Positions 44,153 through 54,240 of a DNA stretch of 64,000 bases are shown here, piece after piece. The translations under genes were made by a program, and so were the position numbers. This DNA is from Rhizobium sp. ICMP 5592 (GTDB lineage Bacteria; Pseudomonadota; Alphaproteobacteria; Rhizobiales; Rhizobiaceae). The DNA is taken from positions 62,001 to 126,000 of the forward strand of contig NZ_QSNT01000009.1 of the NCBI RefSeq assembly GCF_009498525.1, read 5' to 3'. The first letter of the stretch is position 1. Each line of letters starts with the position of its first letter. Under the pieces are notes generated by a model. The model made no database searches, was not told where the DNA came from, and saw nothing but the letters and a program-made list of their open reading frames with translations.

Positions 44153-45039
44153 GGACTGATCACCCGCGCCTGCCAGTTGATGAAGGACGACGGTCCGTCA
44201 TAGGCAGCGTGGCGCGCCGGATCGATGACGAAGCCAAATCGGCCAACCGCGTACTCGTCGCTTGGCACGAGATAGCGGCGTTCCTCCGCATCGGTTGCCC
44301 GCACCCCGCCGATCGTGGCGATGACCTCGGTCATGCCGGCATGCTGATCCGAGCGCAGCGCGGAGATGACGATCCAGTGGCTGGCATGCTCGAGCTCAAA
44401 GGCGCTGCGATCCTTTTCATGGGATTTACCGGGGGCAAGTGGCCGGCCGAAGATGACCTCCCAGGCCTCGGGCCAGCTATCCCGCACCGTGCGATCGGCG
44501 CACTTTCGCTCCAACGCGGTGAAGAGGTTCGGATAGGCGAGGGCAACCGCGGCCCACGCGGCATCTTCTTCGTACCAGCCGCCAGCGCAACGAAGCATCG
44601 GATGAATCTTGACATTGCGCTCGTTGGACAACCTGAAGCCGCCATGTCCTGCCGTCGTGTGGGAGACGATGCCATCTGTATAGACGGTGGCGCCCTGAGA
44701 CGGCCCCCATGGTGTCGAGCAGCTCATCCGGACAGTAAGCCGGTCGAGCGCCCGGAGATCTCGGACGTGCTCGGCCTGCTCGATCATCCGTGCCCGAAAT
44801 TCCGTCTCATCCGCAACGGCGCCATGATGCGAATAGAAGTCGTCGCGCTTGAGCTCGGGGAGCGGCCGTGACGCGCGCCAGGCGCTGGCGAGAAAATGCT
44901 GGCCGTTTCGTCCCGACACCATGGCGAAGACGAGATCGCCGACACGGGCGACGGGCAGGTCATCGGCGCTGCGACCGAACTCCACCCCTGAACCGTCAGG
45001 GGTGGCAGCTTCTGCAGCTTGGAGAGCGGGCGTGTTCAT
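44149..45039 (-). CDS. DUF7007 domain protein
   Basis: Encodes 296 residues. The central part shows TPWGPSQGATVYTDGI, TTAGHGGFRLS and GGWYEEDAAWAAVAL, which I associate with DUF7007. The function is unknown. It is in the middle of a three-gene operon, overlapping both neighbours by four bases. Confidence 0.75.
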   Translation of the reverse strand: MNTPALQAAEAATPDGSGVEFGRSADDLPVARVGDLVFAMVSGRNGQHFLASAWRASRPLPELKRDDFYSHHGAVADETEFRARMIEQAEHVRDLRALDRLTVRMSCSTPWGPSQGATVYTDGIVSHTTAGHGGFRLSNERNVKIHPMLRCAGGWYEEDAAWAAVALAYPNLFTALERKCADRTVRDSWPEAWEVIFGRPLAPGKSHEKDRSAFELEHASHWIVISALRSDQHAGMTEVIATIGGVRATDAEERRYLVPSDEYAVGRFGFVIDPARHAAYDGPSSFINWQARVISP

Positions 45040-45512
45040 GCCGCGGCCCTCCCTTCGACGTGGTCGGCCGCCACTTCATCGGCAGTGACCTCTTCCAGCA
45101 CGGCATTGGGATAGCCATGCCGGGTCAACCATTCCTCCGCCGCTTGGCGATTGGCGGCGAGGTGGACGAGCTCGGCGTTGTCGCCGGCGCGGTCGAAGAC
45201 CCTGATGTGGCCGAGCCGCGGGCGCTCGATCACCTTGAATGTGAGGCTGCTGTCGAGCGAGAACGTCCGGTGGATGCGGATAGTGATGACGCCATTGGCG
45301 CCGAAATCGCCCTCATGCAGGGTAAATTCGGGCGACAGGCAGACATTGCCGATGCCACGCTTGCCCTGCTTGTGGATCAGCCGACCCTTGCTGTTGCGGT
45401 TCTCCCAAGCGGCGAGCTTTCGTCTGTGGCGTTCGGGCGGGCGGGGCGTGCCGTCGGACCAGGCGACAATGGAGCCGATCGGAGCGCGTTCGTAAATCAG
45501 AAACGCAAACAT
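45036..45512 (-). CDS. Hypothetical protein, 158 residues
   Basis: The ATG at 45512 has AGGAG upstream. The N-terminal part has FAFLIYERAPIGSIVAWSDG, the C-terminal part AAEEWLTRHGYPNAVLEEVT. No family is recognised. First gene of the operon with the DUF7007 and 109-residue genes. Confidence 0.7.
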   Translation of the reverse strand: MFAFLIYERAPIGSIVAWSDGTPRPPERHRRKLAAWENRNSKGRLIHKQGKRGIGNVCLSPEFTLHEGDFGANGVITIRIHRTFSLDSSLTFKVIERPRLGHIRVFDRAGDNAELVHLAANRQAAEEWLTRHGYPNAVLEEVTADEVAADHVEGRAAA

Positions 45513-45606
45513 GCGCTTTCTCCTGTTGGATGGTGGATGCTGGAAAAAAGCCGCCGCCGGTGATGGCCGGCGGCGGTATCGATCAGTATGAAGTTGTGGG
45601 GGAGGG

Positions 45607-47430
45607 TTACTCGGCCGCAATTCCGTAAGCGGAATCGGGATCCTCAGTGCTGGTGTCAGCGTCGGCTTCATCCCGCTCTTCGAGCTCGGTGTCGGCTGCG
45701 TTGCCGCCGTCCTCGGCTTCCGGAACATGCGGTTTGTCGACTGCGTCGTCCTCGATCGATGGATCAGACTCACCGTCGGCGCCGTCTTCGATGCCGCCTA
45801 TCAGTCCGTCGGCAGGTGCATCGTCGTCCTCGTCACCATGCTCCATGTTCTTGGCCAGCCACTCGGCCAGCTTTGCGTCGTCGGGTGCGAAGAGGCCAGA
45901 TGGATGCACGAAGCGTTCATCCTTGAAGTGCTCGACAAGGGCAGCGCGGGTGTCCCTGACGCGCGGGCGGGGAAGCACACCCGTGGCGTTGCAGGACACT
46001 TCCAGCGCCGGGCGGGAGAGGCACGCGAGGAACTCCTCCGTGCCCATGTTCGGAAGATAGGCGTCGGCGCCAACGGCATCACCGGCGATCCGGACAACGA
46101 TGCCACTATCCGTACGATTGGTGCGGGCCGACAGTGCGTCGATCAGGGTCAACCTCGCCACGACACGAAGCGTATCCATGTCGAACTCCAGCTTGCCGCT
46201 TTCGCCGATCAGCCGGACGGCGTGCCGGGCGAACCGTCTGGAGCCGTAGAGATGCCCGGAGGCTTCGGAGCCGGAGTCGACCGTGACGTTCTGCCCGGCA
46301 AACGCGAGCACCAGCATTGCCATGAGCGTATCGTCCTCGATCGGAGCCCGTGCCAGCGCTTCGTGCAGCGCGTCCGTGCGAAAATCGCCGATCATGTCGA
46401 CGCCGTTTCGGGTCACGTCCGGACGGGTCTTCGCAGCAACGTCGACACCCTCGTTTCCGTCCCCGCCGCCGAGCGCCGTCGAACCTCCCCTGCCTTTCGC
46501 TTGTCTGGCCTCCGGCATCCGGAAATGGGCGGACTGCACCTTGCCCTCACGATCGAGATACATGGCGGTGCAATCGCCCTTGCCGGGCTTGCCATAGACA
46601 CGTTCCGCCTTCGGCGGCAATTGCGGCTGACCCCAATTGTTGACCTCGACAATGGCGCCCTTCTTCGGGAGATTGCTGCTCATCCACTCCTGCTGCGCAC
46701 CGAGGAATGCTTCGACGTTGGAGGTGTAGCGGTTATCCTCGTCGGCTGGTCCGAACAGGTCTTCCGCCCACTCGATGCCGTAGGCCTGGCGAAGATCGTC
46801 GCCAAAACTTGCATCGCGCGCAAACATGCGGGTCTTGGTGAGGCCGTTGGCGATCGCCCCCCAGGAGGCCGTATCACCCTTCTTTGGCTTGTGCGCCTTC
46901 CAGACTTCCTTCTGCTCGTCGAGCGACGCCGCGGAAATCGTGCGAAGCTGCTGCTCGTTCGGCATGTCGCCCTTGGCCATGTGGTCGAGCATGGCCGGCA
47001 GCACGTTGGCGAGAAGGCGAAGCTTGCGGATCTGTCTGACCGGCAACGCCAGCGCAATCGCAATCGCTTCCTCGGTCCAGCCGAGAGCAACGAGGCGCTC
47101 GATGCCACGCCATTGGTCGACCGGATTGAGCGGCTCGCGCGCAATGTTTTCGATCATCGAGCGCATTGCGCCATTGTCGTTGGCCGCCTCGACGACGAGG
47201 ACATCGATTTCCTCGATGCCGGCGGCGATGGCCATGCGGGTGCGCCGGTGACCGGCTTCGATGACATAGCCGTTGCCGCCGGCTTCGGCGAAAATGACGG
47301 GCGGCTGGATGACGCCGACGGCCTTGATGGTCGCAAGCAGCAACGCGTCGGCCTGGGGCGTCGACTTCGACTGGCGCGTATTGTCGGGATTGTCCTTCAG
47401 CGCACGCGGATCGACCTTCATGAGTTGCAT
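45607..47430 (-). CDS. Long ParB/Spo0J-like protein
   Basis: Encodes 607 residues from the ATG at 47430, with AAAGGAAC upstream. The N-terminal ParB nuclease-like domain carries VIEAGHRRTRMAIAAGI and RSMIENIAREPLNPVDQWRG, followed by a helix-turn-helix (GWTEEAIAIALALPVRQIRK). The long C-terminal part is unassigned and ends in about 70 mostly acidic residues. It is distinct from the RepB of this plasmid. Proteins of this type on plasmids are often linked to transfer or anti-defence functions and not to partition. Confidence 0.85.
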   Translation of the reverse strand: MQLMKVDPRALKDNPDNTRQSKSTPQADALLLATIKAVGVIQPPVIFAEAGGNGYVIEAGHRRTRMAIAAGIEEIDVLVVEAANDNGAMRSMIENIAREPLNPVDQWRGIERLVALGWTEEAIAIALALPVRQIRKLRLLANVLPAMLDHMAKGDMPNEQQLRTISAASLDEQKEVWKAHKPKKGDTASWGAIANGLTKTRMFARDASFGDDLRQAYGIEWAEDLFGPADEDNRYTSNVEAFLGAQQEWMSSNLPKKGAIVEVNNWGQPQLPPKAERVYGKPGKGDCTAMYLDREGKVQSAHFRMPEARQAKGRGGSTALGGGDGNEGVDVAAKTRPDVTRNGVDMIGDFRTDALHEALARAPIEDDTLMAMLVLAFAGQNVTVDSGSEASGHLYGSRRFARHAVRLIGESGKLEFDMDTLRVVARLTLIDALSARTNRTDSGIVVRIAGDAVGADAYLPNMGTEEFLACLSRPALEVSCNATGVLPRPRVRDTRAALVEHFKDERFVHPSGLFAPDDAKLAEWLAKNMEHGDEDDDAPADGLIGGIEDGADGESDPSIEDDAVDKPHVPEAEDGGNAADTELEERDEADADTSTEDPDSAYGIAAE

Positions 47431-47541
47431 GGGAGTGTTCCTTTCCGGGGATGCGGACGCGGCCTTCTGCCGGTCCTTCCTGTCTTCATTTTTTCCTGAA
47501 GACATCTCCCGGACCGCAAAGCGGCCCGACCGGCGCAACTG

Positions 47542-47637
47542 CGGGCGAGCGGCCCTGCCGCGAAGGACAAGCGGGGCTAACAGCCTTGCGAAGGACGAGT
47601 GGCCGGGATGCGTAGGCCGCGGTTGAGCGCCAGCGGC
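47542..47637. repeat. Leader repeat, copy 2
   Basis: Blocks CGGGCGAGCG (47542-47551), GGACAAGCGGGG (47565-47576), TGCGAAGGACG (47587-47597) and GCGCCAGCGGC (47627-47637), collinear with 43546-43652. Confidence 0.6.
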
Positions 47638-47740
47638 GACGGGAGGACCGATCTGCGACCGGTTTTTCTTTCACCCTCTTTTCCCGTTTTTTCAGATGGG
47701 CGATCCCATGCGAAGGTCAGAATTCGGGTTGAGCGGGAAC

Positions 47741-47774
47741 AAAAAAATGGGCCGTCGGAAGAACCGAGGCCCAT
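47741..47774 (-). terminator. Intrinsic terminator of the methylase-helicase transcript
   Basis: On the minus strand, ATGGGCC-TCGG and CCGA-GGCCCAT pair (with one bulged base) across a 5-base loop, followed by seven T's (47747-47741). It lies about 165 bp after the gene end and separates this unit from the ParB-like gene. Confidence 0.7.
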
Positions 47775-47937
47775 GAAGTGTGAAGGTTATTTAACCTCCA
47801 GAGGGGAACAGCTGTTGCGGCGGCACTGGGAGGAGACCGCCATGTGCATCAGCTGTGTGCACTATGATCATTTTTTGATCAGATGGAAAACATTTATTGT
47901 GCAATGCACCTATGCACATGCTGCACTGCTTCCAAAA

Positions 47938-50900
47938 TCAGGCTGCCTCCCTGGCAAAGGCCCCTGCCTCGCGCGCCTCGGCCGCCAATTCCGCCTCAAC
48001 CTCCCGGAGCTGGCGACGCTTTTCGGCCAGCTCACTCGCGAAGGCAAAATCGCCACCCTGGCGGGACTGATAGGAAGCAAGACGCCGGCGCGCTTCCTCC
48101 AGCCGCTGGCCATAGCGTTCCCGCTCCCCGTCAAAATCATCCAGCGCATGCTCGAGGCGGGAGACGGCGCCGAGCGGCGTCACCGTGACGGCGAGATCGA
48201 TCTCGTAGTCCGCGCCCGTGCGCTGAAGCATGGTGGTGTAGCGATACCCCTCAGACTTGCCGAAGCGCTCGCCATTGTAGACGAGATCGAAGCCACCAAT
48301 AGAGGCGATGACCATCTCACCCTCCTGTTGAAGCTGGACGAGGGTGAGGATTTCCTTCATCAGCGCCCGGCCGGCTTCCTTTCGCTCGTCGTATGACACG
48401 CCTGTGACGGTCATCGTAAAGGCGTCTCTCGCAGTCGGAACCAGTCGTGCGATGTCCTTGCCGATCTCGCCGATCCGCCGGATCGATATCTCGACGTCGC
48501 GTTCGGCGTCCCGGACCTGCCGGCGCACTGCGAACAGATCGTCATCATGGGCGACGCGTAACCGCTCGAGACGAGCGATATCGGCTTCGAGCCCTGCCTT
48601 TTGCATCAGGCGCTCGTCGCCCGAGGCAATCGCCTTGGCCATGGCGAACTGGTTGGCCTGGCCTTCTCCGAGATCATCCAGCCTGCGGATCGAGGTGTCG
48701 CCGGAAAGAGCCGCGGCGATGAAGCGGGCCTTGCGCTCGTTGTTCTGCCACATGGAGGCATCAAGTGACCCTTGCGTGGCGTAGGCGAAGATGTCGACGA
48801 TATCGTGCTGATTGCCCTGACGGACGATGCGGCCCTCGCGCTGCTCGATCTGTGACGGCAGCCACGGCACATCAAGGTGATGCAGCGCCTTCAATCTGAG
48901 CTGGGCGTTGACGCCGGTGCCCATCATTTCCGAGGAGCCGATCAGGAAGCGAACCTTGCCCGAACGGACGTCACCGAACAGGCGTTGCTTGGCCTCTGTC
49001 TTCTTGAAGTCCTGTATGTAGGCGATTTGCGACGCGGGTACGCCCAGTCGGATCAATTCGTCACGAATCCAACGATAGGCGCTGAAGCCTCGCGTCTTCT
49101 CGACATTGATGGTGCCGAGATCGGAGAAGATCATCTGTGCGGCGCCGGCAATCTCATAGGGCTTGCCGTCCCGGCGAAGATAGGTGTTTCCGCTCGTTTC
49201 CTTCCAGATGCGGAAGGCGTTCTCGATGAGGAGATTGAGCTTGTTGTCCGGCTCGTTGTCGTTTGCGGGAATGACAAGGCGCAGGTCGATCGCCGCGTGG
49301 CGGCCATCGGTGATGACGGATAGCAGAATATCGTCGCCGGGCCGAGCCGGCCCCTCCCGCATCTCGATCGCCTTGATGCGGCTGTCGAGGATCTGCTGAT
49401 AGAGTTTGAAGGCCGCCGTCGGCTGCGCCGTCAGGATCTGCCGCCGACCGGTCGAGAGTGCCGGAACCTTCACATATTGCTTCAGGTCCTCCGGCATCAC
49501 CACATCGGCAAAACTGCGGAACATGGCGATCAACTCCGGCACGTTGACGAAGCTCGCAAACCGGCTCACCGGCTTGTATTTGCCGGACGGCTGGATTTCG
49601 AGTTCGGTCGTCGTGTCACCAAAGGTCGAGGCCCAGGCGTCGAATTCGTGAAGCCCGCGCTCGCGGAGCGCCTCGTGGCCGAGCAGGCGCTGGATCGAGA
49701 ACATCTCACCGAGTGTGTTGGTGATTGGCGTGCCGGAGGCCAGCACGAGCGCGCGGCCGGGATTCTTGGTCTCGATATAGCGGGACTTGACATAGAGGTC
49801 CCAGGCCCGCTGCGATCCGTTCGGGTCGATGCCTTTCAGTGTCGACATATTGGTCGCAAATGAGAGTTTGCGAAACTCCTGCGCCTCGTCGACAATAATC
49901 TGATCGATACCGATCTCGGAAATGTTCAGAAGATCGTCCTTGCGGGTTGAGAGCGCTTCCAACCGCTCTTGCAAACCTTCCTTCAGGCGCTCGAGCCGCT
50001 TGCGCGACACCCGATCCTCGCTGTCCACCTTGGTCAGAAGATCCTCGTAGAGCTCCAGCTCGTCATGGATCATCTGGCTCTCGAACGCCGACGGCACGGC
50101 GATGAACCTGAAGGCGGAATGGGTGATGATAACGGCATCCCAGGTGGCCGTGGCTGCGCGGGACAGGAAACGCGCCCGCTTGTCCTTGGTAAAATTGGTC
50201 TCGTCGGCGACGAGTATGCGGGCATTCGGATAGAGGGCGAGGAACTCGCGCGCCGCCTGCGCCAGGCAATGGCATGGCACGACCAGCATCGCCTTGGCGA
50301 TCAGGCCGAGACGGCGCTGTTCCATGATGGCGGCGGCCATTGTCATCGTCTTGCCGGCGCCGACGGCGTGAGCGAGATAGGTCGAGCCGGAGGAGATGAT
50401 CCTCCAGATTCCACGCTTCTGGTGCCCATAGAGAACAAAGGCGTCAGAGGCGCCGGGAAGTTTCAGATGCGAGCCATCGAACTGTTGAGGGGCGATATTG
50501 TTGAAGCGGTCATTGTAGACGCGCGCCAGCCTGTCGGTACGGTCGGGATCGTTCCAGACCCAGGCCTGGAACGCTGTCTTGATCTTCTGAAGCTTGTCGC
50601 GGGCCGCCTCCGTGTCGACGACATTCAGGACGCGGCGCTCGCCGCCAACATCCTTGAACACGTCGAAGATTTGCGGAACCCGGCTGTTCAGGGCATCGGC
50701 CAGCAGTTCGCCGGCATGGCGGCGCGCCGTGCCCCATTCGGAGGTGCCAGTGGCGTTGTAGCCAAGCTGCCGTGCCTCGACGGTCCATGACCCGAGTTCC
50801 GGCATATGATGGATCCTGATGTCCACATCCATCGTTTCCTTGACGAAGGCGACGACATCGGCAGCCGGAATCCAGGGTGCGCCGAGACGGGCAGTGATAT

Positions 50901-53037
50901 CCGACGGCCGGAGATCGGCCGGCTGGACATCCTCCAGCGCTCGGACATTGCGCTCGTAGACTGGATCAAGCGACGCGGCTGCTTCGGCGACCACGAGCTT
51001 GGTGCGGACCGAACCGGAGAGATAGGCGTCAGAGGTCTGCCAGGAGCCATCGGCGGGATCGCGGAAGATGGCGTCACCGAGTTCGTCGATCACAGCATCC
51101 GGATCACGGTGCAGCAGCTCGGCAATATGCTCGGGATCAACGCGGCCCCGCTCGTTGAGAACAACGGCGAGCGCATCGGCTGCCGAGGTTATGACCGGCG
51201 GCGCGGGAGGAGAAATCACCCGCTCGGAGAAGATCGGACCGGGCTTCGCCGTATCGGTTTCGAGGTCGTAGTCCTCGATCGAGGCCACCAGCCAGCAATC
51301 GGGATCGTCCAGGAACGGCTGGAGATTGGACCGGCGATGGGTTTCGCGGACCTCGCCGCTTTCCTCATCCTCCGAGAGCGAAACCGTCGTATGGTTGATC
51401 GGCCCGAAGTCTCGGACGAAACTCGACCAGGCGATACGCAGCCGAACCTGCAGATCCCGCCACGGCTGGTCGCGTTCCTGCGCTTTCAGCACCTCGCGCA
51501 CGGCGTCGCGGATCGGAACCAGCTTCTTGATGATCCGGACATGCTTTTCGGACACGCCTTCGCCTGACCTGCCTTTCCGCACCGAAACCGCCAGCGGTGC
51601 ACCGTCGATCATTTGCATGAGACCGTGGCGGTTATTGATGAAGAAGCTGCCCTCGCGGACCTTGTCGTTGCCGGAGTGGAGCTCGACGATCTCGCCCAGT
51701 TCCTCTTCCAGATCGATGTCGATCCGCGACGGCTCGCCGTCATACAGATCCTCCGGAAGAAGAGCGATCACGGCCTTCAGTGCCATTTCGAGATCTTCAT
51801 CGGCGCGTGGCCGGCACGTATAGGTCTCGCCGAACGGGCCAGACGTTAGGGCGTGCTCGCCAAGCACGAGATCCGGGTGCCGCGCGAACCAGCGGTTCAC
51901 GCGGATTGCACCGTCGTCGGATGTGGCCGGGCGCACCTCCTCCAGATCGAGCCACGACAGCTCGCCCTCCGGCTCGGCGATCCGGCGCTTGCGGAAGAAC
52001 AGGATGTCCACCACTACGTCCGTGCCGGCATCTGCCCGGAAGCTGCCCTCGGGCAGGCGGACGGCGGCGATCAGATCGGCGGATCTGGCGATATGCTCGC
52101 GGGCCGTCGCGTCCGCCTTGTCCATCGTGCCCGAACTCGTGACGAAAGCGGCGAGTGCGCCAGGCTTCAAGAGATCGATCGACCGGGCGATGAAGTAGTC
52201 GTGCAGCCGGAGACCGAGCGGACGGTACTGCCGATCCGAGCGAACCGTTCGATCGGAGAAGGGCGGGTTGCCGATGGCGAGATCATAGATCGCGTTGAGA
52301 TCGGTGTGCGCGAAGTCGGCGTTGATGACGCGGGCCTTCGGTTGAAGCAGCCGGGCAATCCGTGCCGTCACTGGATCGAGTTCGATTCCGGTAACATGGC
52401 TGGTATCCCTGAGAGCTGTTGGCATCAGCGCCGGAAACAGGCCCGTGCCGATTCCCGGCTCCAGCACGCGGCCCCCGCGCCATCCGAGCCGCCGCAAGCC
52501 CGCCCAGATCGCGCGGACGATGAACTCGGGAGTGAAGTGAGCATACTGGGTGCAGCGCGCCAGCGAAGCATAGTCGGTTTCGGTGACGGCACTTTCCAGC
52601 GAACTGCCGAGGTCGTCCCAGCCTTCCCGGAAATCGACTTCGCCCGGACGCCGGAACATGCCGTTCGCGAGTTCAGATGCGCCAAAACCGGTGAAGCGGA
52701 TCAGCCTCGCCTGCTCGTCACGGGTGGCGGGTCGATCCTGTTTTTCGACTTCGTTGGCGGTCAGGATGGCCGCAAGATTCGCCTTTGCCCTTTGCTTCCA
52801 GTCGATCGCAAGTCCGCGATCGCTATCGTCGAGATAGAAGTTGGCTCGCCCGCCTTGTGTCCGCGGCGCCGGCCGCTTCGCGGCTGTCAGAGCGGATGCC
52901 GGCGTAGGGGAGGACGGCGGCGGATCGGGATCGTCGTCGTTGGCGTTGAAACCGCCAAACGCGGTGACGCCCAAGCCAAGCCCGGACGACAATGCGCTGC
53001 TTCCGAACATATCGAGGGTGAAGGGATCATTGGACAT
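47938..53037 (-). CDS. Methylase-helicase fusion, DarB-like antirestriction candidate
   Basis: Encodes 1699 residues. An N6-adenine methyltransferase domain has motif I VLEPGIGTGLFP at about residue 188 and motif IV AIGNPPFSD at about 256. An SNF2/DEAD-like helicase follows: HAVGAGKTMTMA at about 890, IIVDEAQEF at about 1048 and SQIEQREGRIVRQGNQ at about 1400. The C-terminal 200 residues form a coiled coil. The architecture resembles the phage P1 DarB protein, which protects DNA from type I restriction. In this plasmid it may act with the ArdC-like protein during establishment. A classical restriction enzyme is less likely, because no nuclease motif is seen. Confidence 0.85.
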   Translation of the reverse strand: MSNDPFTLDMFGSSALSSGLGLGVTAFGGFNANDDDPDPPPSSPTPASALTAAKRPAPRTQGGRANFYLDDSDRGLAIDWKQRAKANLAAILTANEVEKQDRPATRDEQARLIRFTGFGASELANGMFRRPGEVDFREGWDDLGSSLESAVTETDYASLARCTQYAHFTPEFIVRAIWAGLRRLGWRGGRVLEPGIGTGLFPALMPTALRDTSHVTGIELDPVTARIARLLQPKARVINADFAHTDLNAIYDLAIGNPPFSDRTVRSDRQYRPLGLRLHDYFIARSIDLLKPGALAAFVTSSGTMDKADATAREHIARSADLIAAVRLPEGSFRADAGTDVVVDILFFRKRRIAEPEGELSWLDLEEVRPATSDDGAIRVNRWFARHPDLVLGEHALTSGPFGETYTCRPRADEDLEMALKAVIALLPEDLYDGEPSRIDIDLEEELGEIVELHSGNDKVREGSFFINNRHGLMQMIDGAPLAVSVRKGRSGEGVSEKHVRIIKKLVPIRDAVREVLKAQERDQPWRDLQVRLRIAWSSFVRDFGPINHTTVSLSEDEESGEVRETHRRSNLQPFLDDPDCWLVASIEDYDLETDTAKPGPIFSERVISPPAPPVITSAADALAVVLNERGRVDPEHIAELLHRDPDAVIDELGDAIFRDPADGSWQTSDAYLSGSVRTKLVVAEAAASLDPVYERNVRALEDVQPADLRPSDITARLGAPWIPAADVVAFVKETMDVDIRIHHMPELGSWTVEARQLGYNATGTSEWGTARRHAGELLADALNSRVPQIFDVFKDVGGERRVLNVVDTEAARDKLQKIKTAFQAWVWNDPDRTDRLARVYNDRFNNIAPQQFDGSHLKLPGASDAFVLYGHQKRGIWRIISSGSTYLAHAVGAGKTMTMAAAIMEQRRLGLIAKAMLVVPCHCLAQAAREFLALYPNARILVADETNFTKDKRARFLSRAATATWDAVIITHSAFRFIAVPSAFESQMIHDELELYEDLLTKVDSEDRVSRKRLERLKEGLQERLEALSTRKDDLLNISEIGIDQIIVDEAQEFRKLSFATNMSTLKGIDPNGSQRAWDLYVKSRYIETKNPGRALVLASGTPITNTLGEMFSIQRLLGHEALRERGLHEFDAWASTFGDTTTELEIQPSGKYKPVSRFASFVNVPELIAMFRSFADVVMPEDLKQYVKVPALSTGRRQILTAQPTAAFKLYQQILDSRIKAIEMREGPARPGDDILLSVITDGRHAAIDLRLVIPANDNEPDNKLNLLIENAFRIWKETSGNTYLRRDGKPYEIAGAAQMIFSDLGTINVEKTRGFSAYRWIRDELIRLGVPASQIAYIQDFKKTEAKQRLFGDVRSGKVRFLIGSSEMMGTGVNAQLRLKALHHLDVPWLPSQIEQREGRIVRQGNQHDIVDIFAYATQGSLDASMWQNNERKARFIAAALSGDTSIRRLDDLGEGQANQFAMAKAIASGDERLMQKAGLEADIARLERLRVAHDDDLFAVRRQVRDAERDVEISIRRIGEIGKDIARLVPTARDAFTMTVTGVSYDERKEAGRALMKEILTLVQLQQEGEMVIASIGGFDLVYNGERFGKSEGYRYTTMLQRTGADYEIDLAVTVTPLGAVSRLEHALDDFDGERERYGQRLEEARRRLASYQSRQGGDFAFASELAEKRRQLREVEAELAAEAREAGAFAREAA

Positions 53038-53158
53038 TCAAAACTCCTTTTCGAAGATGTGCGCCAGCGCCCACGAGACAGGGCTCGCGGTTGCGAAGGC
53101 GGATGAAAATGAGGTGAGCGAATTTGGACCTGGTTCGTCCGGCTGCAGCGATCGCGAG

Positions 53159-53560
53159 CTACAAGCGCGTGATTACGGAGAGCTGCATGGTTTCCGGCGT
53201 AAACTCCGCCCGCAAATGCGTGGCTTTCGGGGTAGCAGTGAGCACGGCCTCAAGGCTCTCGCTACCGATGAAAACGATGCCGTCATCTCCCCCGAAATAC
53301 CGGCGCTTGTACTGCCAGCTGTCCGGATTGATCTTCGGATCGCACTCCTCGGCGTAGATCACGAGTGCTTTCTGGCCATCCGCCAATTTGCCGTTGGAAA
53401 GCAGATAAACGCCTTCGTCGCCGACGATCCACAGACCGGGCCATTCGTCCCTACCCGGGAGGAGTCCATAGTGCGGATTGCGGAAGCCGCCATTGGCTAC
53501 CGCGTCGGTACGTCCGCGCGCGATCACCGCACGGACCTCGATCACGCTGAAAGTGAACAT
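53159..53560 (-). CDS. DUF3085 family protein
   Basis: Encodes 133 residues. GGFRNPHYGLLPG, GLWIVGDEGVYLLSNGKL and YAEECDPKINPDSW are typical of DUF3085. The function is unknown. It is 10 bp from the next upstream gene (DUF1419). Confidence 0.82.
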   Translation of the reverse strand: MFTFSVIEVRAVIARGRTDAVANGGFRNPHYGLLPGRDEWPGLWIVGDEGVYLLSNGKLADGQKALVIYAEECDPKINPDSWQYKRRYFGGDDGIVFIGSESLEAVLTATPKATHLRAEFTPETMQLSVITRL

Positions 53561-53570
53561 GGCCTCCTCC

Positions 53571-54176
53571 TCACGCGGCGATCGGGAAGGGGAGGTGGCG
53601 AAGATGCACCGGCAGCTTTGCAGCGATCTCCTCGTCGGTGAGTTCGTCGAGCAGCTTCAGGAAGGTGCCCTCGTTGCCGCCATAGAGCGTGATGGTACGC
53701 CGACCACGCATCTCCTTTGGCCAGCGGTCTCCGGCGTAGCCGCGATAATCATCGGCAGTCGTGCTCCAGATATGCTCGAGCCGCTCATCCCGCGTCATGG
53801 CCCGCATCGGACGGCTTTCGCGCTCGATGATCGCGACGCGCATCGTTTCAACGAATGCCTTGTCGGAAAGATCGCAATAGCCATGGAAATATCGGATCGC
53901 GGCGTCGATCCTGAGCGCGAAGAACACTGATGTCACCGAGCCGGTCATGAATTCGCGCATGGCAAACATCGCCCCCCGGATCCACAATGGCGGCAGGATC
54001 TCGAACATGTAGTGATGCTCGGTCTCGCCGATCTCGAACCATTCGCCAGAGTAGAACGGCGCGGCATCACCGTCCCAATGGTTCGGGCGCTGCGCGTGGC
54101 GGTCGAACATGCGGAACATCTGCTGGCGGCTTGCGACGCCCTGAAAAACCTTGGCGGTTGCGGGAGAGGGGATCAT
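53571..54176 (-). CDS. DUF1419 family protein
   Basis: Encodes 201 residues. The motifs VASRQQMFRMFDRHAQRP and MFEILPPLWIRGAMFAMREF match DUF1419 as I recall it. The function is unknown. It is in the same unit as the DUF3085 and methylase-helicase genes. Confidence 0.8.
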   Translation of the reverse strand: MIPSPATAKVFQGVASRQQMFRMFDRHAQRPNHWDGDAAPFYSGEWFEIGETEHHYMFEILPPLWIRGAMFAMREFMTGSVTSVFFALRIDAAIRYFHGYCDLSDKAFVETMRVAIIERESRPMRAMTRDERLEHIWSTTADDYRGYAGDRWPKEMRGRRTITLYGGNEGTFLKLLDELTDEEIAAKLPVHLRHLPFPIAA

Positions 54177-54240
54177 CTGCGGCTCCTTGCGCGTTTTCGG
54201 ACCGAAGTGCGGCGCCGTCCTCTCGACCTCGCCATCCTCT

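Larger units (their letters stand above)
47431..47937. other. Leader of the ParB-like gene and end of the methylase-helicase unit
   Basis: The 507-bp gap carries the second leader repeat, the terminator at 47741-47774, a GTCTTCA/TGAAGAC hairpin near 47500, and a set of TGCAC/GTGCA motifs around 47840-47930. No gene is supported. Confidence 0.5.

Noticed and set aside
47840..47937. Small plus-strand gene starting MCISCVHYDH after GGGAGGA
   Set aside because: The frame runs on through the opposite-strand end of the methylase-helicase gene and shows no family features.
47938..53037. Type I or type III restriction enzyme
   Set aside because: Methylase and helicase motifs are present, but no nuclease motif and no specificity or second subunit gene were seen; the single very long chain fits DarB-like proteins.
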